Shown here in pieces: positions 32,123 to 37,989 of a stretch of DNA of 37,989 bases. Source of the DNA: Bacilli bacterium (GTDB taxonomy: Bacteria > Bacillota_I > Bacilli_A > RFN20 > CAG-826). The translations under genes and the position numbers were made by a program. A model generated the notes under the pieces. That model was not told the DNA's origin and searched no databases. It worked only from the letters and a program-made list of their open reading frames with translations. Where the stretch lies: positions 1-37,989 of the forward strand of contig CAAFZT010000023.1 of NCBI GenBank assembly GCA_900767605.1. The letters are read 5' to 3'. Each line of letters begins with the position of its first letter. Positions within the stretch are counted from its first letter, which is position 1.

Positions 32123-33268
32123 GTGAATTCGAACGGTATGCCTTCAACTTTAGTTCCCGAAGAGGAAAATTCGATTATTTTGGTCCCGGGAAAGAAGGGG
32201 AAAAGAGTCTTAGCCGAGCTCGCGGACTTCTTTTTGATGCTGGTTTTGGAAATGATGGTTTATGCCCTGGTTGCCTTGGGAATCGACCATTCCCCTCTAG
32301 GGCGTGCGGCGTCAGAGCAGATTGTGCTGCTAAACGAAGAATCTCAGCGTTCGGGTCTTCGGATTCAAGATGAGGAAAATGGCATCTATAGCGACGAAAA
32401 GTTAGCGGAAACCTATGTCGAGCGCGTATACGCCTACGATGGAACCAATGAGCCGACGGATTCGTTCTACCGTTATTATTGCGAGTATGAAAGCCCTCAA
32501 AAGCCCCTTTATAGCGTAGAGCGTTATAACGCCGAAATTTTGGAACTGGGTCAAGAAGGCTGCATCTTTGAATCCGACGGAGAAGGACGTGTCGCTGTGC
32601 TTTCCTCCTCTTTGCGCACCTTTCTTAAGGATTACGTGGAAGGGGAGAGAGCGAATGCTGATGTGGTGAATGCGGCGCGAACCGTGAAGGAGTTTTATTC
32701 TAAAAAATACCAAGTTGCTTGGGCGGAATTTGCTCAATCCACCCCCTATTGTGATTATTTGAAGGCGTATACGAACGCCGCGACGAAGCATTATTTGATG
32801 CTGGGTCTAGGCGCGATTTTCAGTTACATCCTTGCTGGAGGTGTCTTTTATTTCCTTATTCCCTGCATTGGCAAGACAGGGCGTGCTGTAGGAAAACGGG
32901 TCATGCACCTAGAACCGCTTGGAGAAGAAGGGGAACCTTTAAAATGGTCGCAAATCTTTTTACGGGGGGCCGTGAGCTTCTTGATCGGGTCCTTTGGCAT
33001 TCCGTTCGCCACCTTCTTTGTCTATGGGCTCGACGGATTTATGCTCCCCTTCGCTTTGTTTGGAAAGACAGCGTTGCGGCTATCTTTGTTTTTAGCGTTT
33101 GGTGGAATTTTCGGCATGATTTCCACCGGATTCATGATCATCCGTCAAGACGGGGCATCCTTGTCCGAGATTTTGTCACATACGACGGTTTTCACCAATG
33201 ATGTGGCCCTAATTGGGACTAAGCGTGCGAAAATCGAAGCGGAGAGGGCGAAGCAAAATGAGCAGTGA
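32123..33268 (+). CDS. RDD-family membrane protein, first of the pair
   Basis: This 381-aa membrane protein has its first segment at about residues 30-55 (GKRVLAELADFFLMLVLEMMVYALVALG, with the R..D signature). A loop of about 170 residues follows, probably outside (FYRYYCEYESP, EFYSKKYQVAWAEF). The C-terminal half holds about four segments, the motif GKTGRAVGKRVMHL and the RDD-like closing phrase IIRQDGASLSEIL. Its length and layout equal those of 24155-25300. GTG 32123 is supported by a -10 box 7 bases upstream; an ATG lies five codons later (32138). The next RDD gene begins 11 bases before its stop. Confidence 0.75.
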   Translation: MNSNGMPSTLVPEEENSIILVPGKKGKRVLAELADFFLMLVLEMMVYALVALGIDHSPLGRAASEQIVLLNEESQRSGLRIQDEENGIYSDEKLAETYVERVYAYDGTNEPTDSFYRYYCEYESPQKPLYSVERYNAEILELGQEGCIFESDGEGRVAVLSSSLRTFLKDYVEGERANADVVNAARTVKEFYSKKYQVAWAEFAQSTPYCDYLKAYTNAATKHYLMLGLGAIFSYILAGGVFYFLIPCIGKTGRAVGKRVMHLEPLGEEGEPLKWSQIFLRGAVSFLIGSFGIPFATFFVYGLDGFMLPFALFGKTALRLSLFLAFGGIFGMISTGFMIIRQDGASLSEILSHTTVFTNDVALIGTKRAKIEAERAKQNEQ

Positions 33269-34334
33269 AGTGGTGGTGGAAAATAAAAAAGAAGGGGGAC
33301 AGGGTATTGAACTCGAGTACTTTAAGGCCCCTTTGCCAAAAAGAGCCATTGCCTTTTTGTTTGATTTGATGTGCATGATGGTTTTAGCTTTGGGCGCTTT
33401 TGCGGGCCTTCGATTCGCCGTGGAAAATAGCTCCTCCTATCGGAATGCTTTTGATACGTATGTCGCGGTTTCTAGAGAATCGGGCTTATTTACTTACGAG
33501 GAAACGGAAGACAACTTGGTTCAAATCGTTACCTATGCAAAAGGAACTTTCAAGGACAAACCGGAAGAGCAGGTTTCGTTCTGCGAGAGCCGCCTTTCTG
33601 CTTTTTATACCGTAGACCCCGTTCATTTATTTGAAGAAGGGGAGGGGTTAAGGCTATATAACGCTGAAAAAGTTGGTGAGAATTCGATTAAGCAAAGCGA
33701 CGGATCGCCTTATTTTGCTTTGGATAGCCATCAAAACCCTCAAGCCATTGTGGATGACACCACTTTGATGGGGTTCTACAACCAAGCCATCATCTCGGCG
33801 ATCGAATACCTGAATCGAAGCGAAACTTTCGTGAACGCTTCTAAAAAATTGTCTAAGACCATCAATTTGCTTTTAATTCCATCCAGCTTAGCTATTTCCA
33901 TGTTGGTATTTGAATTCTTGGTGCCTTTGATTTTTTTCCGTCGCGGGTGGCGGACGTTTGGCATGGCCATTTTCCATTTGGCTTTGCTCGACGGGTATGC
34001 CGTTTCTCCACGGTTCCGAAGCTTTTTGTTCCGCTTTTTATGGATGCTTGTGGTGGAAACACTGCTTTCGATGGTGACTTTTGCCGTGCCGTTATTTGTA
34101 AGTTTCACGATGGCGATACTAAGAAAAGATGGGCAACCCTTGCATGATTACATGACGGGCCTCTATATGGTAGATACCAGCGATCGCAGCGTTTATCGCT
34201 CCAAAGAAGAGTACCTTCAAATGCAAGAACAGGCCGAATCGACCGAGTCTCGTCCTTTCCTTTCTTCCTGGTATGGTGATCACTTCTTTGACAAAACCTC
34301 AAAACAAGAGCAGGACAATGACAAAAACGGCTAG
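33258..34334 (+). CDS. RDD-family membrane protein, second of the pair
   Basis: This 358-aa RDD protein has its first segment at about residues 25-50 (LPKRAIAFLFDLMCMMVLAL, a clear R..D pattern), then a loop of about 170 residues with the ESGLF and SRLSAFYTVDP phrases, and three more segments. The RDD motifs RRGWRTFGMAIFHLALLDG and LRKDGQPLHDYMTGLYMVDT are well kept. It is paralogous along its whole length to 23266-24192. ATG 33258 is chosen because GGAGAGG precedes it and it overlaps the previous gene by 11 bases; earlier in-frame starts lie deeper inside that gene. A charged tail of about 45 residues ends the protein. It lies 80 bases before the ABC ATPase gene. Confidence 0.75.
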   Translation: MSSEVVVENKKEGGQGIELEYFKAPLPKRAIAFLFDLMCMMVLALGAFAGLRFAVENSSSYRNAFDTYVAVSRESGLFTYEETEDNLVQIVTYAKGTFKDKPEEQVSFCESRLSAFYTVDPVHLFEEGEGLRLYNAEKVGENSIKQSDGSPYFALDSHQNPQAIVDDTTLMGFYNQAIISAIEYLNRSETFVNASKKLSKTINLLLIPSSLAISMLVFEFLVPLIFFRRGWRTFGMAIFHLALLDGYAVSPRFRSFLFRFLWMLVVETLLSMVTFAVPLFVSFTMAILRKDGQPLHDYMTGLYMVDTSDRSVYRSKEEYLQMQEQAESTESRPFLSSWYGDHFFDKTSKQEQDNDKNG

Positions 34335-34353
34335 TTTTCGGGCTTATCCTCTA

Positions 34354-34382
34354 TTGAGCAAAAAGTTGGAAGACACTATAAT
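34354..34382 (+). promoter_or_regulatory. Promoter of the second sugar ABC transporter
   Basis: TTGAGC (34354-34359), a 17-bp spacer and TATAAT (34377-34382) are followed by a leader of about 25 nt with AGGAG before ATG 34415. The position relative to the RDD pair matches the first cassette. Confidence 0.7.
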
Positions 34383-34414
34383 TGCGGTACGATGAACGAA
34401 CAGGAGCAAGTCGG

Positions 34415-35608
34415 ATGGAAATAAGGCTCAAGAATTTGACCAAGATTTTTCCGGGCAATCCAAAAAAAGGTATCCCGGATACACACGCGGTCGAGGATTT
34501 TAATATTACGGTCCCGGACGGACAACTCGTTGGTTTGCTAGGCCCTTCTGGGTGTGGCAAATCCACGACCCTTTATATGGTTTCGGGGCTACTCGAGCCT
34601 TCGGATGGTGAAATCTGGTTCGGTGACGAGGATGTCACGGATTTGGAACCGGAAAAGCGCGGGATCGGACTTGTTTTCCAAAACTACGCTCTCTACCCGC
34701 ACATGACGGTTTACAAGAACGTCGCCTTCCCCTTAACCAACCTTCGCATTGAAGAACCCGTTTTAGACGAAAATGGCGAACCGCTATTGGACATGGAAGG
34801 CAAGCCGGAAATTAAACGCCGCAAATTAAGCAAAGACGAAATCGACAAAATCGTTCGTGAAACTGCCAAAATTGTCCAAATCGAACAATATTTGGAACGC
34901 AAACCGAACCAATTGTCCGGTGGTCAGCAACAGCGTGTCGCTATCGCCCGCGCCCTTGTTAAAAAGCCTAAGGTCTTACTTTTGGACGAGCCTTTATCCA
35001 ACTTGGATGCTCGTTTGCGTTTGCAGACCCGCGAAGAAATTCGTCGCATTCAGCAAAACACGGGAATCACCACGATTTTCGTTACCCACGACCAAGAAGA
35101 AGCTATGTCGATTTCCGACAAAATCGTCGTTATGAAGCTCGGCGTGAAGCAGCAAGAAGGCGTTCCGCAGGAAGTCTATAACAACCCCTGCAACAAATTC
35201 GTCGCGAACTTCCTTGGAACTCCGCCGATTAACCTCTTCAAAGGCCGTATTCAAGATCACAAAGTCTATATCGACGACGATATGGTCCGCGAAATCACTG
35301 CCCAGGAATTAGAAGAAGCTAAAAAACTTGGCCGCGATCTTTCGGATCAAGAAGTCACGGTTGGAATCCGTCCCGAAGGCATCATCATCGACGAGAAGGC
35401 CAACAACAATTTTCACTTCAAAGTCGAGCGTATTTTGACGATGGGCCGCGACATCATGCTGAACTGCGACCAAGAATACCGTCTCAGCGACACCAAATTC
35501 ATCATCGACGCCTTTACAAAAGTTCAGGTTGGCGATGTTGCCTGCGAAGTCAAACCTCATAAGTGCTTCGCCTTCTCTCTCGAGGAAGGGGAGCCCCGCC
35601 TCATTTAA
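34415..35608 (+). CDS. Sugar ABC transporter ATPase (MsmK/UgpC type)
   Basis: This 397-aa ATPase drives the permeases encoded next. Walker A is GPSGCGKST (43-51), the Q-loop is at Q89, LSGGQ at 167-171, Walker B VLLLDE (187-192), and the switch His is in VFVTHDQEEA. The C-terminal third is a TOBE-like regulatory domain. Compared with canonical MalK it has a short charged insertion at about 112-137 (EEPVLDENGEPLLDMEGKPEIK), at the same point where the paralogue 21447-23201 carries its 200-residue duplicated insert. ATG 34415 is chosen over an in-frame TTG at 34382 because AGGAG is correctly spaced and the protein then aligns with the paralogue's MEIR start. Confidence 0.93.
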   Translation: MEIRLKNLTKIFPGNPKKGIPDTHAVEDFNITVPDGQLVGLLGPSGCGKSTTLYMVSGLLEPSDGEIWFGDEDVTDLEPEKRGIGLVFQNYALYPHMTVYKNVAFPLTNLRIEEPVLDENGEPLLDMEGKPEIKRRKLSKDEIDKIVRETAKIVQIEQYLERKPNQLSGGQQQRVAIARALVKKPKVLLLDEPLSNLDARLRLQTREEIRRIQQNTGITTIFVTHDQEEAMSISDKIVVMKLGVKQQEGVPQEVYNNPCNKFVANFLGTPPINLFKGRIQDHKVYIDDDMVREITAQELEEAKKLGRDLSDQEVTVGIRPEGIIIDEKANNNFHFKVERILTMGRDIMLNCDQEYRLSDTKFIIDAFTKVQVGDVACEVKPHKCFAFSLEEGEPRLI

Positions 35609-35619
35609 GGCCTCCGATT

Positions 35620-36705
35620 ATGGCAGTCTCCAAAATCACGAACGACAAGAAGAAGGCCCGGAAGCCTCTTTTCGGACGCGTCAAAGAGCGGACCTCCGCC
35701 GACGCGGGCGAGAAGAACAACTGGAAAGCCTGGCTTTATTTGGCCCCGACCCTCATTTTGATGGCGGTCTTCACCTTTTATCCTCTTATTAACACGATTG
35801 TCATTGCCTTCTTGAAGGACTATGACTACGTTACCCAAGCCAACAAAGGGTTCACGTTAGAAAATTTCGGCGTTGTCCTCGGACTTGTTGGCAAAACTAC
35901 GGGCGGCGAAATGGTTTATCGCTGGGCCTGCACCGATTTCACTTCGGGTGGAGTCAAAGGAACCTATGTAGACCCGACGGGCGCGGTCAAATCCGTCTAT
36001 TTCACGATGGACGTCATCAAATACGCGTTCCCGAATACGATGATTATCACCTTCATCACGGTTCCTATTTCGATTATCATCGCTTTGTTAATTGCCATTG
36101 GACTTAATTCGATTCCGGCATTTAAAAAGCTTTTCCAGACGATTTTCTTCATTCCTTACGTCACTAACGCGATCGCCGTCGGCATGGTCTTCGCCGTTTT
36201 GTTCGACTATCAAGGCATCATCAACTTTATCTTCCATCTTGGAAATATGAAGTGGATTGACCAAGGCGCCCCGCAATGGCGCGCCATGATCGCCCTTTGC
36301 ATCTATATCGTTTGGCACAGCTTGCCGTTTAAGATTTTGATTTTCCTCTCCGGCTTGCAAAACATCGATAAGCAGTATTACGATGCTGCCAAAATCGACT
36401 CCGCGGGTAAATTCAAAACCATGATGAACGTCACGGTTCCTCTCCTTTCCCCGCAAATCCTTTACATCATGATTACTTCCTTCATCGGAAGCTTCAAAGA
36501 ATACACGTCCGTTGTTGGTTTGCTTGGCAAATCTTCCACCGACGGCGGTGGTACCAACAACATGTACACGGTTGTTTACTACATTTATGACATGGTCAAA
36601 GGCAACGTCCAATACGGAGCGGCAGCTGCGGTCTTGCTGTTCTTGGTGATTTTGCTCTTCACGGCTATCCAATTCAAAGTTTCGAAGACGAGGGTTCATT
36701 ACTAA
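35620..36705 (+). CDS. Carbohydrate ABC transporter permease (MalF/UgpA type)
   Basis: This 361-aa inner-membrane permease has an N-terminal cytoplasmic stretch of about 35 basic residues, then KNNWKAWLYLAPTLILMAVFTFYP and five further segments. The EAA loop is QYYDAAKIDSAGKFKTMMNVTVPLLSP. The extracytoplasmic loop between segments 1 and 2 is longer than in the paralogue at 20485-21441 (YRWACTDFTSGGVKGTYVDPTGAVKS…), which may reflect a different partner or ligand. The start at 35620 is 11 bases after the ATPase stop. The next permease starts one base after this stop codon. Confidence 0.92.
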   Translation: MAVSKITNDKKKARKPLFGRVKERTSADAGEKNNWKAWLYLAPTLILMAVFTFYPLINTIVIAFLKDYDYVTQANKGFTLENFGVVLGLVGKTTGGEMVYRWACTDFTSGGVKGTYVDPTGAVKSVYFTMDVIKYAFPNTMIITFITVPISIIIALLIAIGLNSIPAFKKLFQTIFFIPYVTNAIAVGMVFAVLFDYQGIINFIFHLGNMKWIDQGAPQWRAMIALCIYIVWHSLPFKILIFLSGLQNIDKQYYDAAKIDSAGKFKTMMNVTVPLLSPQILYIMITSFIGSFKEYTSVVGLLGKSSTDGGGTNNMYTVVYYIYDMVKGNVQYGAAAAVLLFLVILLFTAIQFKVSKTRVHY

Positions 36706-36706
36706 T

Positions 36707-37777
36707 ATGGCACACGAACATCAAACCAATACTTACGATGACCGCAATTTCTTCCAGAAGCTTTTCAAGATGAAGGGGAAAGCCGAAAAACAAAAAGAGC
36801 GCGAAGCGTCCCCCAAATACCAAGCAATCGACACCTCTAAAATGCATTTGGTGATCAAAGCCAAATCCAAGAATGCCGAGCAGTTGGAAAAAGCCCAAAA
36901 AGTGGCTCGCATTGTGAGCCTTGTGGTGGTTTACGCCTTCTTGATTTTCATGAGCCTCATCGTTCTCTTCCCATTCTACTGGATGATCATCACCTCGTTG
37001 AAGAGCACGACGGAAATCCGCTCTTTGCATCAGACGTTCTTCCCCACGAACGTTTTGTGGAGCAACTACATCACCGTTTTCAATTCCTTTGATTTCGGTA
37101 CTTACGTGGGAAACACCTTAGTGGTTGGTATCCTTTCTACCTTGGGCACCTTAATCACCACGATTTTTGCAGCGTTTGCTTTTGCTCGTCTCAATTTCCG
37201 CGGCAAAGATACGTTGTTTGCCATCTTGCTTGCTACCATGATGATTCCGGGCGAAATGATGGTCATCACCAACTACATCACCGTTTCCCGCTTGCCCTGG
37301 TATGAATTTGGCGTTGGCAAAGTCGAAGGCTGGTTGACCTACAAGGATTCCGTTTTCGGGTCCATGATCATTCCGTTCTGGATTGCGGTCTTCTACATTT
37401 ATTTGCTTCGTCAGAACTTCAAACAAATTCCGAACGAACTCTATTTGGCTGCGAAAGTCGACGGCAAGAGTGATTGGCAATACCTTTGGAAAGTCATGGT
37501 TCCGCTTGCGATGCCGACCCTTATTTCCATCTTCATTTTGAAACTAATGGGCGCATGGAACTCTTATGTGTGGCCGAACCTCGTTACCACGGCGGATCCG
37601 AGCTGGCGTTTAGTGACGAACGCGTTGCGTTCTTCCTTCACTTCCAGCAACGGCGACCCCCAATATGGCATTCAAATGGCCGCGACGATTCTCGTCACCG
37701 TTCCGTTGTTGTTACTCTTCATCTTCTTCCGCAAATACATCATGCATGGCGTTGGCCGTGCCGGTATTAAAGGCTAG
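36707..37777 (+). CDS. Carbohydrate ABC transporter permease (MalG/UgpE type)
   Basis: This 356-aa permease completes the channel. A hydrophilic N-terminus of about 75 residues is followed by six membrane segments. The EAA loop is ELYLAAKVDGKSDWQYLWKVMVPLAMP, and the end MHGVGRAGIKG matches the paralogue at 19487-20488. It follows the first permease by one base and is followed by a terminator. No solute-binding protein gene is present before the window ends. In the first cassette that gene begins 204 bases after this permease, so the partner may lie just beyond 37989. Confidence 0.92.
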   Translation: MAHEHQTNTYDDRNFFQKLFKMKGKAEKQKEREASPKYQAIDTSKMHLVIKAKSKNAEQLEKAQKVARIVSLVVVYAFLIFMSLIVLFPFYWMIITSLKSTTEIRSLHQTFFPTNVLWSNYITVFNSFDFGTYVGNTLVVGILSTLGTLITTIFAAFAFARLNFRGKDTLFAILLATMMIPGEMMVITNYITVSRLPWYEFGVGKVEGWLTYKDSVFGSMIIPFWIAVFYIYLLRQNFKQIPNELYLAAKVDGKSDWQYLWKVMVPLAMPTLISIFILKLMGAWNSYVWPNLVTTADPSWRLVTNALRSSFTSSNGDPQYGIQMAATILVTVPLLLLFIFFRKYIMHGVGRAGIKG

Positions 37778-37786
37778 ACGAAATTT

Positions 37787-37811
37787 GGGGCTCGTAACGA
37801 GCTCCTTTTTT
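37787..37811 (+). terminator. Terminator of the second transporter operon
   Basis: GGGGCTCG (37787-37794) pairs with CGAGCTCC (37798-37805), with one G.T pair and a 3-base loop, followed by six T residues. Confidence 0.85.
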
Positions 37812-37864
37812 CATGCCTAAACAGAAAAGGATTTGGCTGTAAAATATTTGTAATTTTTTAAACC

Positions 37865-37901
37865 CCTACATCGTTAAGTGACAATGTAAAAGCGACGTAG
37901 G
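37865..37901. other. Imperfect stem-loop in the terminal intergenic region
   Basis: CCTACATCG (37865-37873) can pair with CGACGTAGG (37893-37901), with one wobble pair, around a 19-base loop. No gene is visible in 37812-37989. The stem could belong to a leader or small RNA of a gene beyond the window, but there is no further support. Confidence 0.3.
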
Positions 37902-37989
37902 CCCCTTAATTCGCGCCCTTGCTTGAATTTTCTACCCATTTTCGCGATTGCCCTGTCAAAGTTTGACTAAATCCCAGTCTTGGGTGAGA

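Noticed and set aside
34382..34414. Earlier TTG start for the second ABC ATPase
   Set aside because: The TTG overlaps the TATAAT box, so it would not be transcribed. ATG 34415 has AGGAG and aligns with the paralogue.

Overview
The window looks like chromosomal DNA of a Bacillota (Firmicutes) bacterium, probably an uncultured gut-type Bacilli lineage near the Erysipelotrichia/Mollicutes branch. Support: a Gram-positive style rpsL-rpsG-fusA-tuf operon, many lipobox lipoproteins with a single-membrane signal design, msmK/ugp-type sugar ABC transporters, and an ABC ATPase of 584 aa whose length recalls the oversized UgpC-like ATPases of mycoplasmas. The genetic code is standard: TGA ends several genes (25297, 20485, 33268, 12696) and tryptophan is TGG. 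Taxonomy below class is inference.

Layout. 1-1330: an IS256-family insertion sequence, much richer in GC than its flanks. 1382-2660: an esterase-like alpha/beta hydrolase and a small membrane protein whose start shows a probable one-base homopolymer problem. 2770-8232: three consecutive large lipoproteins, the third an M6-like zinc metalloprotease (HETGH). 8257-12752: the str operon, with a separate tuf promoter. 12812-17365: an RDD membrane protein with an acidic tail, then a tandem pair of paralogous lipoproteins. 17351-26583 (minus strand): a SIR2-like protein, two RDD membrane proteins, a sugar ABC ATPase, two permeases, a solute-binding lipoprotein and a small membrane protein. 26692-28195: tRNA-Lys(CTT), an AT-rich repeat region and an AAA-type ATPase. 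28284-31996 (minus): a SHOCT-domain membrane protein, a CE15-like esterase, a GH130-like glycoside phosphorylase and an AraC regulator. 32123-37777 (plus): a second copy of the RDD-RDD-ATPase-permease-permease cassette.

How the genes fit together. The centre is a carbohydrate locus. AraC/GH130/CE15-like genes for intracellular breakdown of imported oligosaccharides lie between two binding-protein-dependent sugar importers that point away from each other. Each importer is preceded by the same twin of RDD proteins carrying long extracytoplasmic loops. Because order, spacing and promoter position are the same in both copies, the RDD pair is likely a working partner of the transporter. One copy also has a SIR2-like gene overlapping its first RDD gene by 4 bases.

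Other notable points are a tandemly repeated 106-residue insertion inside one ABC ATPase and a recurring promoter design in which the -10 box lies only 6-9 bases before a start codon without a Shine-Dalgarno sequence, implying leaderless mRNAs.
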